The notes under the pieces are model-generated. The model made no database searches. It was not told the origin of the DNA and saw only the letters and a program-made list of their open reading frames with translations. This document shows, piece after piece, positions 27,791 to 37,898 of a DNA stretch of 64,000 nt; the stretch's first letter is position 1, and each line of letters starts with the position of its first letter. This stretch comes from Aeromicrobium chenweiae. GTDB lineage: Bacteria > Actinomycetota > Actinomycetes > Propionibacteriales > Nocardioidaceae. The stretch is from NCBI RefSeq assembly GCF_003065605.1, contig NZ_CP026952.1, positions 2,852,001-2,916,000 of the forward strand, given 5' to 3'. A program made the translations under genes and the position numbers.

Positions 27791-29419
27791 TCAGGTGCGT
27801 GACACGGTCACCGAGCCGCCCGCCTCCCGCGTGATGTGTCCGTGCGCGAACCAGGCGCGGTAGCGGTTGCCCGAGATCCGGGCCATGCGTCGGGTGGGCG
27901 CCCCGAGGGCACCCTTCTCCCGGCCGAGGGCGCGGTACCTGGCGTCGACCGGTCCCCACACGGCGTAGCCACGCGTCGACGTCCGCCTGACCTGGTAGAT
28001 CGTGCCGTGCGCGAAACGCTGCAGCCTCACCCTCGAGCGGCTGGTGGCGCGTTCCCTGCCCCGGGGCACGCCCAGCACGCCGGACTGCTCGCCGACGGCG
28101 GCGTACTCCCGCCGGAACCTGCCGGCGACCGAGAACGTGCCCGACCGCGACGAGTAGAGATCGAGCCGGCGCAGCCGCGCCTTGCGTCCACTCGCACCGG
28201 ACGAGAACGGGTACTCGCCGACCTTGACCGGACCGGTCACCGACCGGGTCAGCTTCGTGGCGCGCGTCTTGATGGCCGACCGGTAGTCCGCGACGTACGC
28301 CGCCACCCGGTCGCGCAGGCCGCCCCGGGCGCCGAGCCACGTGTACGCGGCCTGACCGGGGCACGCGGTGCTGACCACGTTGCGGTGGCCCGCGATGCGC
28401 TGGAGGCGGTGCGACCCGACGCGGTACCGGCCCGTCGCGGAGTGGAACGTCGTGCCGAGGCGCCAGCCGACGAGCCGGACCATCGCGGCCTGGGCCGCCG
28501 CCGTCGGGCGCGAGGACGAGAACGTGCCCATCATCGAGACGCCCATCGTGTACGTGTTGACCCCCTTGTCGCCCGCGTGGGCGCCGCGCACCGCCTTGTC
28601 GATGCCACCGCTGCGTCCCTCGAAGATCCGGCCGTACCTGTCGACCAGGAAGTTGTAGCCGATGTCGCACCAGTCGCGCGCCTTCATGTGGTACGCCTGC
28701 ACGGCCCGGACGATGGACGCGGACTGGGACGCGCTGTAGCTGTTGGTCCCGGCCGTGTGGTGCACGACGACGCCGCGGGTCTCGTTGCCGCGACGGGGCG
28801 AGTCGCAGCCGCTGCTCCTGCGCGCACCCCACGTCGACCGCCGGACGATGGCCGGCCTCGCGGTGTACGACGGTGAGCCGTCCGCCACCTGCGTGACCGC
28901 ACCGGCCGAGGTGTCGTGGAGGGCCGTGCCGGCGTTCGCAGACTCCGCCGGGGACGTCCCGGGGTCGATCGTCGAGACCGAGAGACCCGCCGGTCGTTGG
29001 CCGGTCGGGCTGCTGACCCGGACCGCCACGCCGTCCGCATCCCCCGCCCAGAGGGGCTCGGTGCCGTCGCGGCCACCCTCGCCGCCGTCGCTGTCGACGT
29101 GCAGCTCCTCCCACGTGCCCCAGGCACCGTCCGCGCGCAGCCGCACCTGCACCGACAGACCCGCGTCGTCGAAGCCACGACGCCAGGTCACGCCGACCAG
29201 GTTGAAGTCGTCAGTGCGGCGCCTCGGGAGCTCCGCCACGACGTCCGCGGCGGCCTCCTGAGGGGCTGCCGGCACCGCGGCGGTTCCCACGTCGACCGGC
29301 TCGACCTGCTGGACGTCAGCAGTCCGCAGGTCGCCGGGGCGCGTCCCGTCGGCCTGGGCGACGTACGTCGTCGACCCGACCAGCACCAGCCCCGCGATGG
29401 CTCCCGTGATGAGGCGCAT
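27791..29419 (-). CDS. Secreted PGRP-type N-acetylmuramoyl-L-alanine amidase with LGFP repeats
   Basis: 542 residues with a signal peptide (MRLITGAIAGLVLVGSTTYVAQA). The peptidoglycan-recognition/amidase_2 domain spans about residues 190-350: zinc ligands in VVVHHTAGTNSY, AGHRNVVSTACPGQ, and the YNFLVDRYGRIFEGR substrate-groove sequence. The last 150 residues carry LGFP-like wall-binding repeats (YAAVGEQSGVLGVPRG, YRALGREKGALGAPTRR). It cleaves the lactyl amide between glycan and stem peptide. Its amidase domain is closely related, even at DNA level, to the neighbouring gene, so the pair arose by duplication. Confidence 0.87.
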   Translation of the reverse strand: MRLITGAIAGLVLVGSTTYVAQADGTRPGDLRTADVQQVEPVDVGTAAVPAAPQEAAADVVAELPRRRTDDFNLVGVTWRRGFDDAGLSVQVRLRADGAWGTWEELHVDSDGGEGGRDGTEPLWAGDADGVAVRVSSPTGQRPAGLSVSTIDPGTSPAESANAGTALHDTSAGAVTQVADGSPSYTARPAIVRRSTWGARRSSGCDSPRRGNETRGVVVHHTAGTNSYSASQSASIVRAVQAYHMKARDWCDIGYNFLVDRYGRIFEGRSGGIDKAVRGAHAGDKGVNTYTMGVSMMGTFSSSRPTAAAQAAMVRLVGWRLGTTFHSATGRYRVGSHRLQRIAGHRNVVSTACPGQAAYTWLGARGGLRDRVAAYVADYRSAIKTRATKLTRSVTGPVKVGEYPFSSGASGRKARLRRLDLYSSRSGTFSVAGRFRREYAAVGEQSGVLGVPRGRERATSRSRVRLQRFAHGTIYQVRRTSTRGYAVWGPVDARYRALGREKGALGAPTRRMARISGNRYRAWFAHGHITREAGGSVTVSRT

Positions 29420-29466
29420 CGTCCGACGATAACCCGCATCGGCCCGGAAAGCCCGGGTCGCGGGGG

Positions 29467-32367
29467 CTAGAAGCGGAACCAGTTCGACTTGAGCCCGAAC
29501 GCCCAGCGCGCGTCGTCGCCGGAGATCGTGACCGTCTTCGACGAGCCGACCAGGTTGATCGACGTGACCCGGCCGCCCCAGTCACCGGCGCCGGAGCGCT
29601 TGGTGATCTTGAGCTGCTTGAGCTTGCCGATCGCCGGGTAGGCCTTCTGGATCGTCGAGGCCGACACCGTCGTGCTCCACGCGTGGTTGGCGTTGCCCGA
29701 CCAGTTGTCGTACGGGTCGACGACTGCCTTGAGGTAGGGCTGGGAGCCCTTCGACGTGTAGCCGCCCGACGAGGACGAGAACTGGGTCAGCGCCGGGGTG
29801 CCGTTGTAGGTGAGGATCTTGTTGGTGGTCCCGCGGACCGCCGCGTCGGTCGTCGCCGTCTCCCGCGACGCGCCTCCGTACACCTGGCACGCGGTGGTGC
29901 TGCAGATGTCGTAGTAGCGCTTGGGGGCCAGGCTGCGGACCCCGTAGGTACGGGCGGCGACGGCCTGCGCCTTGAGCGCCTCAGGCTTCCAGCCGGCCGG
30001 CATCTCGGCCGCGATGACGCCGCGGACGTAGTGGTCGATCGGCAGGACGTTGACCGTGTCGCGCTTGGTCGAGCCCTTCGCGGGGAGCGCCGAGCGGATC
30101 GCGCCGCGGTACTTCACGGTCGAGCCGTTGGGCATGATGAGGCGGATCCGCGACGGGCCCTCGAACTGGCCGTCACCGGTCCAGCGGATGGACTTGTACG
30201 CCTTGAAGGTGCCGGTGGTCTTGTACTGCAGCGCCGACTGGGTCTTGCGGTTCGAGACCTTGGTGATGCGCCACTTCTTGACCTTGGCGCCCTTGATCTT
30301 GGTCGGCAGCTTGGCCTTGTAGCCGCTCGTGATCTTGCGGAAGACCAGTCCCGAGGCGCCGACGATGTCGACCGGGTCGGTGGTGTCCTGCGAGATCAGC
30401 ACGCGGATGTTGCCGCCCTTGGTCGCGAGCTTGGTGCCGGGGTAGTACGTCGACAGGATCGCGGGGTACTTGACGCCCTTGCGGGCAGCGCCCTCGGCGC
30501 CGTACTGGCTCATGCCGATCCCGTGGCCGTACCCGTGGCCCTTCACCGTGACCTTGCCCGAGCTCGGGACCGTGGCCGTGGTGCCCACGGACGCCCCGGC
30601 GAGGTCGAAGGCGAGGTCTGCGGACCAGGCACCGACGACGGAGCCCTTGGCCGCGCGGACCCTGAGGAAGTAGCCCGTGCCACTGCTCGGCTTCATGTCC
30701 GACAGCAGCGTCGTGGTCACTGCCCCGACGCGGACCGAGCGCGTGCAGGAGCCGGCGCCCTTGGACGTGGCGAGGCAGACGTCGTACGCGGTGGCGCCGC
30801 TGACGGCCGCCCACCGCACGCGGGTCGAGTGCGTGCCGGCGGTCACCGTCACGCCCGACACCGTGGCCGGCTTCGGCACGGCCTGGAGCTGCACCGTCTT
30901 GGGCGTGCCCTGCCACGCGGTGAGCGGGTTCCCCGAGGCGTCCAGCGCCCGGACCCACGCGTACTGCACGGAGCCGCCGGCCAGACCGGTGAGCTTCGCC
31001 GAGGGGGACGTGACGGAGACGCAGCCGGCACCGCACGTGGCGGGCACGGTGGCGGTGGTCGAGGTGCGCACCTCGTACGTCTTGGCGCCCGAGACCGCGC
31101 GCCACGCCAGGGTGAACCCGGTCGAGGTGACGGCCGACGTCGTGCGGCCGGCGATCTGGGTGGTGACGGTGCCGGTCGACAGACGCTTCTCCACGCTGTC
31201 GCGCAGGCCGCCGGACGCCGACAACCAGGCGTACGCCGCATTGCCCGGGCACTCGGTGCCCACGACGTTGCGGTGGCCCGCGATCCGGTTGAGCGTCTTG
31301 CCGCCGAGCGAGTACGTGCCCTTGGCCTTGAGCTTGAAGGAGGCGAAGCGCCACGACACCAGGTCGACGACGGCTGCCTTCATCGCGGCGGACGGGGCGG
31401 TCGTGCTGAACGTGCCCATCAGGGAGACGCCCATGGTCTCCTGGTTCACCATGTCGTTGCCCGAGTGGGCGGCGCGGACGGGCTTGGTCGTGCCGCCGGC
31501 GCGTCCCTCGAAGATCTGGCCGTACTTGTCGACCAGGAAGTTGTAGCCGATGTCGCACCAGCTGCGGGCCTTGACGTGGTACGCCTGCGTGGCCTTCACG
31601 ATGGCCTTGGACTCGCCCTTGGTGTACGTGTTGTTGCCTGCGGTGTGGTGGATGACGGCACCGCGCGTGGTCTTGCCGTAGACGGGGCTGTCGCACGTGC
31701 CGGAGCCGGTGGCGCCCCACGACGACCGCGAGACGATCCCCGGCTTGGCGACCGTGGCGGTCTCGGTCACGTCGATGACCGGGGACACCGAGGCGTCCTC
31801 GTCCGACGTGTCGGCCTCGGGGTCGATCGTGCTGAGCGAGAGGCCCTGCGGCTTCGCGTCCGGGGTCGACGCGACACGCACCTGCGCACCGTCGGCGGCG
31901 CCCACCCACTGGGGCTCGGTGCCGGGCCGGCCGCCCTCCTCGGGCGCCGGGTCGGTGTGCAGCTCGGTCCAGGCGGACCAGGTGCCGTTGCTGCGCCAGC
32001 GCGCCTCGATCCGCGTGCGGGACTCGTCCAGACCGCTCTCCCACGTCACGCCGAGCATCGAGAACGGAGCGACGTCGGTGTCCTTCAGCTCCGCGACGAG
32101 CGTCGTGGCGCCCTCGGCCTCGTGACCGTGGTCGTCGTCCTGGGCCTGGGGTGCCGGCACGCGTTGCGCGGGGGCACGCGACGGGATGTCCCGCTGAGCC
32201 ACCTGGGCCGGGCGGACGGGTGCGGGCGGGGCCGACACGGCGCCGGGCGCGCCGCCGGTCACCTGGGTGCCGTCGGCGTGCGCCGCGACGGGCATGAGCA
32301 TGCCGCAGGTGACCGCGGCAACAGCGATGAGGCAGGGCGTGCGACGAGCCGAGCGCCAGGGAAGCAT
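29467..32367 (-). CDS. Secreted amidase with Fn3-like and SpoIID/LytB domains
   Basis: 966 residues from the ATG at 32367 (signal peptide CLIAVAAVTCGMLMPVAAHA). PGRP-type amidase with zinc-site HHTAGNNTYT and AGHRNVVGTECPG spans about 230-420. Fibronectin-III-like repeats follow (420-630). A SpoIID/LytB domain comes next (KGHGYGHGIGMSQYGAEGAARKG, VLPIDHYVRGVIAAEMPAGW, LKAQAVAARTYGVRS). SpoIID proteins are lytic transglycosylases acting on amidase-stripped glycan, so one secreted enzyme appears to carry both steps. Tandem with the LGFP amidase. Confidence 0.87.
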   Translation of the reverse strand: MLPWRSARRTPCLIAVAAVTCGMLMPVAAHADGTQVTGGAPGAVSAPPAPVRPAQVAQRDIPSRAPAQRVPAPQAQDDDHGHEAEGATTLVAELKDTDVAPFSMLGVTWESGLDESRTRIEARWRSNGTWSAWTELHTDPAPEEGGRPGTEPQWVGAADGAQVRVASTPDAKPQGLSLSTIDPEADTSDEDASVSPVIDVTETATVAKPGIVSRSSWGATGSGTCDSPVYGKTTRGAVIHHTAGNNTYTKGESKAIVKATQAYHVKARSWCDIGYNFLVDKYGQIFEGRAGGTTKPVRAAHSGNDMVNQETMGVSLMGTFSTTAPSAAMKAAVVDLVSWRFASFKLKAKGTYSLGGKTLNRIAGHRNVVGTECPGNAAYAWLSASGGLRDSVEKRLSTGTVTTQIAGRTTSAVTSTGFTLAWRAVSGAKTYEVRTSTTATVPATCGAGCVSVTSPSAKLTGLAGGSVQYAWVRALDASGNPLTAWQGTPKTVQLQAVPKPATVSGVTVTAGTHSTRVRWAAVSGATAYDVCLATSKGAGSCTRSVRVGAVTTTLLSDMKPSSGTGYFLRVRAAKGSVVGAWSADLAFDLAGASVGTTATVPSSGKVTVKGHGYGHGIGMSQYGAEGAARKGVKYPAILSTYYPGTKLATKGGNIRVLISQDTTDPVDIVGASGLVFRKITSGYKAKLPTKIKGAKVKKWRITKVSNRKTQSALQYKTTGTFKAYKSIRWTGDGQFEGPSRIRLIMPNGSTVKYRGAIRSALPAKGSTKRDTVNVLPIDHYVRGVIAAEMPAGWKPEALKAQAVAARTYGVRSLAPKRYYDICSTTACQVYGGASRETATTDAAVRGTTNKILTYNGTPALTQFSSSSGGYTSKGSQPYLKAVVDPYDNWSGNANHAWSTTVSASTIQKAYPAIGKLKQLKITKRSGAGDWGGRVTSINLVGSSKTVTISGDDARWAFGLKSNWFRF

Positions 32368-32425
32368 GGGGGAAGTCCGTTCCTGTGGCAGATGTGACGG
32401 GTGTGACAGATGGGGTCGAGCACTG

Positions 32426-32439
32426 ATTATGCTCATAAT
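32426..32439. promoter_or_regulatory. ATTATG-CT-CATAAT inverted repeat in the amidase promoter region
   Basis: A perfect 6-bp inverted repeat with a 2-bp spacer, inside an AT-rich stretch 60 bp upstream of the SpoIID-amidase start. On the minus strand it offers CATAAT as a -10 hexamer, so the palindrome may overlap the promoter and act as an operator. The CCTGCAATCGCAGG hairpin (32495-32508) upstream of it probably ends the lpdA-like transcript. Confidence 0.4.
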
Positions 32440-32494
32440 TTTTCGTGAAATGCGACCGAAAAACCGCAGAACGACGAACTACATGACTGTCATT

Positions 32495-32508
32495 CCTGCA
32501 ATCGCAGG
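32495..32508 (-). terminator. Short hairpin after the LpdA-like gene
   Basis: CCTGC-AATC-GCAGG forms a 5-bp stem with a 4-nt loop, 10 bp past the stop of the leftward LpdA-like gene and before the amidase promoter region. It is short, so termination is only a suggestion. Confidence 0.35.
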
Positions 32509-32517
32509 GGGGCGGTG

Positions 32518-33888
32518 TCAGATGAGTGGGTGGAGCCGGCGGGCCGCCTCGGCGACCGAGCCGGACATCGACGGGTAGACCGTGAACGCGTCGGCCACCT
32601 GGTCCACCGTCAGGGAGGCCGAGACCGCGATCGACAGTGCGTGGATGAGCTCGCTGGCCCGCGGACCGACGACCACGCCACCGACCACGACGCCCATCCC
32701 GCGGCGCGAGAAGATCTTGACGAAGCCGTCGTGGACCCCCTGCATCTTGGCACGTGCGTTGCTCGCGAGCGGGAGCATGGCCGTGTCGATCTGGAAGTCG
32801 CTCTCCTCGACCTGCTTCTGCGACATCCCGACGGTGGCGATCTCCGGTGAGGTGAAGACGTTGCTCGAGACCTTCGCGAGGTCGAGGGGATGGACCGCGT
32901 CGCCGAGCAGGTGGGACATCGCGATGCGTCCCTGCTGGGCAGCGACCGAGGCGAGCATCAGCACGCCGGTGCAGTCCCCCGCGGCGTAGACGCCGCGGAC
33001 ATTGGTGCGGGAGACCCGGTCGACCTTGATGAAGCCGCCGCCGTCCAGCACCACGCCGAGCTCCTCGAGCCCCAGCCCCTGCGTGTTGGGGATCGAGCCG
33101 AGGGCCAGGAGGCAGTGCGAGCCGGAGACCGTCCGGCCGTCGGTGAGGGTGACGAGCACCCCCTTGTCCGTGCGCTCGACCGATGCCATGCGCGAGTTGC
33201 CCATGACCGTCATGCCCCGGCGGGTGAAGACGTCCTCGATGACGTTGGAGGCGTCGGCGTCCTCACCGGGCAGCACGCGGTCACGGCTCGAGACGAGGGT
33301 GACCGCGGCGCCGAGACCGTTGTAGGCGCTGGCGAACTCCGCACCCGTGACGCCCGAGCCGACCACGATCATGTGCTCGGGGAGCTCCTGCAGTCCGTAC
33401 ACCTGCTCCCACGTGAGGATGCGCTCGCCGTCGGGCTGCGCGTCGGGGCTGATGCGGGGATGCGCACCGGTGGCGACGAGGATCGCGTCGGTCTCGATCC
33501 GCTGCCTGCCCTCGGCCGTCTCCACGATCACCGAGCCCGCGCTCTCGATCGTCGCGGTGCCGGCGATCATCGTCACGTCGCTCGCCGCGAGCCGCTCGGC
33601 GATGTCGTCCGACTGCGCCTTCGCGAGGCTCAGCACGCGCGCGTCCACCACCGCCAGATCGGCCCGGACCGACGACGGCACCTTCACGCCCAGCTCGGCC
33701 GAGCTGCTCACGTCGGTCAGCAGGTCGGACGTGGCGATCAGCGTCTTGCTCGGCACGCAGTCGGTCAGGACCGTCGACCCGCCGATGCCGTCGCGCTCGA
33801 TGAGCGTCACCTCGGCACCGAGTCTCGTGGCGACCAGCGCCGCCTCGTATCCACCAGGTCCGCCGCCGACGATCGTCACATGAGCCAC
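32518..33888 (-). CDS. lpdA: LpdA-like NAD(P)H:quinone reductase
   Basis: About 456 residues of the pyridine nucleotide-disulfide oxidoreductase family: FAD motif [20 protein letters not shown] motif [18 protein letters not shown]-binding VYAAGDCTG. The redox disulfide is incomplete: instead of CxxxxC the sequence is [14 protein letters not shown] with a single cysteine, and the C-terminal HxxxxE pair is also missing. This matches mycobacterial LpdA (Rv3303c), a NAD(P)H-quinone reductase and not a lipoamide dehydrogenase. GTG 33888 lies 6 bp after a GACAAT -10-like hexamer (leaderless); GTG 33906 is an alternative. Confidence 0.87.
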   Translation of the reverse strand: MAHVTIVGGGPGGYEAALVATRLGAEVTLIERDGIGGSTVLTDCVPSKTLIATSDLLTDVSSSAELGVKVPSSVRADLAVVDARVLSLAKAQSDDIAERLAASDVTMIAGTATIESAGSVIVETAEGRQRIETDAILVATGAHPRISPDAQPDGERILTWEQVYGLQELPEHMIVVGSGVTGAEFASAYNGLGAAVTLVSSRDRVLPGEDADASNVIEDVFTRRGMTVMGNSRMASVERTDKGVLVTLTDGRTVSGSHCLLALGSIPNTQGLGLEELGVVLDGGGFIKVDRVSRTNVRGVYAAGDCTGVLMLASVAAQQGRIAMSHLLGDAVHPLDLAKVSSNVFTSPEIATVGMSQKQVEESDFQIDTAMLPLASNARAKMQGVHDGFVKIFSRRGMGVVVGGVVVGPRASELIHALSIAVSASLTVDQVADAFTVYPSMSGSVAEAARRLHPLI

Positions 33889-33939
33889 GCGGTCATTGTC
33901 GCGCACGGTGACGGGCTGGGGCCAATCGCGGCCGGCGGG

Positions 33940-34626
33940 CTACCGCCCGTACTGGTCGAGGTACGTCGTCATCTCCGCGAAGATGCCGCCGTTCAGCCCG
34001 AAGACGGCCTTGACCTCGGCGAGGATGCGCTCGCGTTCGTCGGCTCCGAGCGGCAGGGCGTCCAGGCGCGCCCGGTACGCGTCCTTGTAGAGCTTGGGCT
34101 TGGGCACCGCGTCGAACGAGTAGAACGCGACGCCGGCCCCGTCCAGGTCGAACTCGCGGGTGATGATGCGGCCGATGGCCTGACCACCGGACAGGTCGCC
34201 CAGGTAGCGCGTGTAGTGGTGCGCGATGAACAGGCCGCCCCACGACGTGGACTGCTGGATGCGCGCGACGTACGCGTCGGTGGCCGGGCTGGCGACGACC
34301 GTGGCACCCCAGTGCTCGATGTCCGCGTCGAGGGCGGCGAGCCGCTCGATCGCGGGGTCAATGACCGCCGACGCCAACGGATCGTCGCGCAGCTCGCGCG
34401 CGGCGTCCTCCAGCGCCTCGTAGACCCGGCGCAGCAGGCCGAGGAAGTGGGCGTAGCCGGCCGCGTTGATCCGTCCGGCCAACAGTTCGGACATGAAGCT
34501 CGAGCCCTCGGCGGCCGTGTGCTCGGCCTGCGAGCCGGTGCGCAGCAACGCCGAGAGGGCGGGGGCCGGGTTCTCGGCGGTCACGGTCGTGTCGCGCTCG
34601 AGCGAGCCGCCGAGGATCTTGGGCAT
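33940..34626 (-). CDS. Heme oxygenase (biliverdin-producing)
   Basis: 228 residues from the ATG at 34626. The proximal heme ligand is H36 in [10 protein letters not shown], and the distal-helix glycines are in [38 protein letters not shown] is a canonical HO-1-like motif. It opens heme to biliverdin, iron and CO, supporting iron acquisition or heme detoxification. Divergent from the purine nucleoside phosphorylase gene with only 21 bp between starts, so promoters must overlap the coding ends. Confidence 0.9.
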   Translation of the reverse strand: MPKILGGSLERDTTVTAENPAPALSALLRTGSQAEHTAAEGSSFMSELLAGRINAAGYAHFLGLLRRVYEALEDAARELRDDPLASAVIDPAIERLAALDADIEHWGATVVASPATDAYVARIQQSTSWGGLFIAHHYTRYLGDLSGGQAIGRIITREFDLDGAGVAFYSFDAVPKPKLYKDAYRARLDALPLGADERERILAEVKAVFGLNGGIFAEMTTYLDQYGR

Positions 34627-34647
34627 TGTCGTAATGTACGGCAGGTG

Positions 34648-35436
34648 ATGACCACCGAACTCGCCCGCCAGGCCGCCGACGCATTGCGCGAACGTACGGG
34701 TGGAGGTGACCACGACATCGCCCTGGTGATGGGCTCGGGCTGGCTCCCCGCAGCCGACGCGCTCGGCGCCCCCGACCACGAGGTGCCCCTGGCCGAGCTG
34801 CCCGGGTTCAGCGCTCCCGCGGTCGCCGGTCACGGTGGCACGGTGCGCTCGGTGACGGTCGGCGACAAGCGCCTGCTGATCTTCCTCGGCCGCACCCACT
34901 TCTACGAGGGCAAGGGCGTCGCGGCCGTCGTCCACGGCGTCCGCACGGCGGCCGAGGCCGGCGTCAAGACGCTCGTGCTGACCAACGGGTGCGGCGGGCT
35001 CAACCCGGCCTGGTCCCCCGGCACGCCCGTGCTGATCAGCGACCACATCAACATGACGGCGACGTCGCCGCTCGAGGGCGCGAACTTCGTCGACCTCACC
35101 GATCTGTACTCCTCACGGCTGCGCGCGCTCTGCAAGGAGGCCGATCCCAGCCTCGACGAGGGCGTGTACGTGCAGCTGCCCGGCCCGCACTACGAGACGC
35201 CCGCGGAGATCGGCATGGTGCGCGCGATCGGCGGCGACCTGGTCGGCATGTCGACCGCGCTCGAGGCCATCGCCGCCCGCGCCGCGGGGCTCGAGATCCT
35301 CGGCATCTCCCTGGTCACCAACGCCGCCGCCGGCATGACCGGTGAGCCGCTCAACCACGAGGAGGTGCTCGCGGCCGGCAAGTCCGCCGCGACCCGCATG
35401 GGCCAGCTCCTCGGCGACGTGCTGCCGAGGATCTGA
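34648..35436 (+). CDS. deoD: Purine-nucleoside phosphorylase (trimeric type)
   Basis: 262 residues from the ATG at 34648 with the PNP-I family motifs: [66 protein letters not shown], and [10 protein letters not shown]. It phosphorolyses (deoxy)inosine/guanosine to base and (deoxy)ribose-1-phosphate. Its stop overlaps the start of the NAD-epimerase gene. The order PNP then phosphohexomutase matches Rv3307-Rv3308 with one gene inserted. Confidence 0.88.
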   Translation: MTTELARQAADALRERTGGGDHDIALVMGSGWLPAADALGAPDHEVPLAELPGFSAPAVAGHGGTVRSVTVGDKRLLIFLGRTHFYEGKGVAAVVHGVRTAAEAGVKTLVLTNGCGGLNPAWSPGTPVLISDHINMTATSPLEGANFVDLTDLYSSRLRALCKEADPSLDEGVYVQLPGPHYETPAEIGMVRAIGGDLVGMSTALEAIAARAAGLEILGISLVTNAAAGMTGEPLNHEEVLAAGKSAATRMGQLLGDVLPRI

Positions 35437-36218
35437 TGAAGGTCCTCGTCACGGGCGCGGCCGGCTCGATCGGCCGCACGCTCGTGCGGGGGCTTCCCGC
35501 CGCCGGCCACGAGCTGCGCGGCCTCGACCTGGTCGCCGCCGACACGGACGGCTGCGCGCTGGGCTGGGTCACCGGCGACTGCCTCGACCCGGCGGTCGCG
35601 TCGGAGGCCGTCCGGGGCGTCGACGCCGTGGTCCACCTGGCCGGCAACCCCGACGAGGACAGCCTCCCCGCCAGCCTGGAGTCCCACGTGCACGCGACCG
35701 CGCGCCTGCTGGACGCGATGGTGGAGCACGGGGTGGGACGGATCGTCTACGCCAGCAGCAACCACGCGGTCGGTCAGACGCCGCGCAGCGAGCTGCTGAC
35801 CACCCACGTGCCGCCCCGCCCCGACACGTTCTACGGGGTCGCGAAGGTGGCCGCCGAGGCGCTGCTGAGCCTCTACGCCGACCGGCACGGCATCGCCGCG
35901 ACCGCGCTGCGCATCGGCACGTTCGAGGAGCGCCCGAGCACCGTGCGCGCCCTCTCGACCTGGCTGTCGCCCGACGACGCCGTCCGGCTGGCCGACGCAG
36001 CGGCACGCCGGACGTCCGGCGGTCTCGAGGTCGTGTACGGCGTGTCGGCCAACACCCGCGGCTGGTGGGACCTGCGTCCCGGCCGTGCTTTGGGGTACGA
36101 CCCACAGGACGACGCCGAGACGTACGCCGACCTGGTGGCCCCCCGACCCGAGGACGACGACGATGCAGCCCACGTCGGCGGCCCCTTCGTCACCGATCCG
36201 CCCCGACCTGCTTTCTGA
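35436..36218 (+). CDS. NAD-dependent epimerase/dehydratase (extended SDR, uronate-dehydrogenase-like)
   Basis: 260 residues with the nucleotide motif VTGAAGSIGRTLVRGL, the VVHLAGNPDE segment and a YGVAKVAAE catalytic YxxxK. The serine region reads VYASSNHAVGQTPRS. Overall it resembles uronate dehydrogenases and other C4-oxidising sugar SDRs. It is coupled by TGATG to PNP and followed by the phosphohexomutase, so a sugar phosphate or nucleoside-derived pentose is a likely substrate. Substrate unknown. Confidence 0.8.
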   Translation: MKVLVTGAAGSIGRTLVRGLPAAGHELRGLDLVAADTDGCALGWVTGDCLDPAVASEAVRGVDAVVHLAGNPDEDSLPASLESHVHATARLLDAMVEHGVGRIVYASSNHAVGQTPRSELLTTHVPPRPDTFYGVAKVAAEALLSLYADRHGIAATALRIGTFEERPSTVRALSTWLSPDDAVRLADAAARRTSGGLEVVYGVSANTRGWWDLRPGRALGYDPQDDAETYADLVAPRPEDDDDAAHVGGPFVTDPPRPAF

Positions 36219-36228
36219 AGGGAATCCC

Positions 36229-37848
36229 ATGACCGACGACCTCGTCGCCCGCGCCCAGGACTGGCTGTCCCAGGACCCCGACCCCGCGACCCGCGCCGAG
36301 CTGCAGGAGCTGCTCGACGCCGGTGACACCGCAGGCCTGGAGGACCGGTTCTCCGAGCGCCTGCAGTTCGGCACCGCGGGACTCCGCGGCGCCCTCGGAG
36401 CCGGACCGAACCGGATGAACCGCGTCATCGTCGCGCAGGCCGCCGCCGGCCTGGCGGCATACCTGCTCGAGCACGGTTCCTCCCCCTCGGTGGTGGTCGG
36501 CTACGACGCGCGCCACAACTCCGACGTGTTCGCCCGTGACACCGCCGAGATCATGGAGGGCGCGGGCGTGCACGCGTTCCTGCTGCCCACGCACCTGCCG
36601 ACCCCGGTCCTCGCCTTCGCGATCCGTCACCTCGGCTGCAGCGCCGGCGTCATGGTCACCGCCTCGCACAACCCGCCGCAGGACAACGGCTACAAGGTCT
36701 ACCTCGAGGACTCCAGCCAGATCGTCCCGCCCGCGGACGCCGACATCTCCGCGGCCATCGACGCGGTGGGCCGCGTGGACGAGATGCCGCGCAGCGACGC
36801 GTACGAGACCCTCGGCCCCGAGGTTGCCGAGGCGTACGTCGAGGCCGTCGTCGCCCTGCCGCAGGACGGTCCGCGTGACGTGGTGGCCGTCTACACCCCG
36901 ATGCACGGCGTCGGTCGCGACACCTTGGTCGAGGCCGTGGACCGCGCCGGCTTCCCGCCGCTGCACGTCGTGGCCGAGCAGGCCGAGCCCGACCCGGACT
37001 TCCCGACCGTCGCGTTCCCCAACCCCGAGGAGCCCGGGGCGATGGACCTGGCGCTGAAGCTCGCGTCGAACGTCGGTGCGGACATCATCGTGGCCAACGA
37101 CCCGGACGCCGACCGCTGCGCCGTCGGCGTGCGGGACGGCGAGTCGTACCGGATGCTGAGCGGCGACCAGGTCGGCGCGCTGCTCGCGGAGTTCCTGCTG
37201 CAGCGTGGCGTCACGGGCACGTACGCCGCCTCGATCGTCTCCTCCGACCTGCTCGGGCGGCAGGCCGCGGCGTACGACCAGCCCTGGGAGCAGACGCTCA
37301 CCGGGTTCAAGTGGATCGGGAAGATCCCGACCCTCGCCTTCGGCTTCGAGGAGGCGCTCGGCTACAGCGTCGCCCCCCACATCGCCCGCGACAAGGACGG
37401 CGTGTCGGCGATCGTCACGGTCCTCGAGATGGCGGCCCGGCTGAAGAGCGAGGGCCGGACCCTCATCGACCAGCTCGACGACATCTACCGCCAGCACGGC
37501 CTCCACGCCACCTCGCAGCTCTCGGTGCGGGTCGACGACCTGACGATCATCTCGCGCGCGATGGAGGTGCTGCGCACCTCGCCGCCCACGTCCCTCGGCG
37601 GGCTGGACGTCACGTCCGTCGACGACCTCGCCGACGGCTACCACGGGCTTCCGTCGACCGACGGCATCCGGCTCGGCCTCGACGGCGGCGCCCGCATCAT
37701 CTGCCGTCCGTCCGGCACCGAGCCGAAGCTCAAGTGCTACATCGAGGTCGTCATCCCCGTGACCGACTCCATCGACGAGGCCCGGGACGTGGCAGACACG
37801 CAGATCGCCGGCATCAAGACCGACCTCGCGGAGGCACTGGGGATCTGA
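36229..37848 (+). CDS. pmmB: Phospho-sugar mutase (PMM/PGM alpha-D-phosphohexomutase superfamily)
   Basis: 539 residues from the ATG at 36229. Catalytic phosphoserine S146 in TASHNPPQDNG, metal loop DPDADR (291-296), sugar loop GFEEALGY, and phosphate loop RPSGTEPK near the C-terminus. It may act on glucose, mannose or pentose 1-phosphates. Its place beside PNP (as mycobacterial pmmB) suggests it converts (deoxy)ribose-1-P to the 5-P ester, but this cannot be told from sequence. A longer frame upstream is not supported. Confidence 0.87.
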   Translation: MTDDLVARAQDWLSQDPDPATRAELQELLDAGDTAGLEDRFSERLQFGTAGLRGALGAGPNRMNRVIVAQAAAGLAAYLLEHGSSPSVVVGYDARHNSDVFARDTAEIMEGAGVHAFLLPTHLPTPVLAFAIRHLGCSAGVMVTASHNPPQDNGYKVYLEDSSQIVPPADADISAAIDAVGRVDEMPRSDAYETLGPEVAEAYVEAVVALPQDGPRDVVAVYTPMHGVGRDTLVEAVDRAGFPPLHVVAEQAEPDPDFPTVAFPNPEEPGAMDLALKLASNVGADIIVANDPDADRCAVGVRDGESYRMLSGDQVGALLAEFLLQRGVTGTYAASIVSSDLLGRQAAAYDQPWEQTLTGFKWIGKIPTLAFGFEEALGYSVAPHIARDKDGVSAIVTVLEMAARLKSEGRTLIDQLDDIYRQHGLHATSQLSVRVDDLTIISRAMEVLRTSPPTSLGGLDVTSVDDLADGYHGLPSTDGIRLGLDGGARIICRPSGTEPKLKCYIEVVIPVTDSIDEARDVADTQIAGIKTDLAEALGI

Positions 37849-37898
37849 CCCCTCGCGGCGGCGGACCGGTGGCCCGTCCCGCGCCTACGCTGTCCCCC

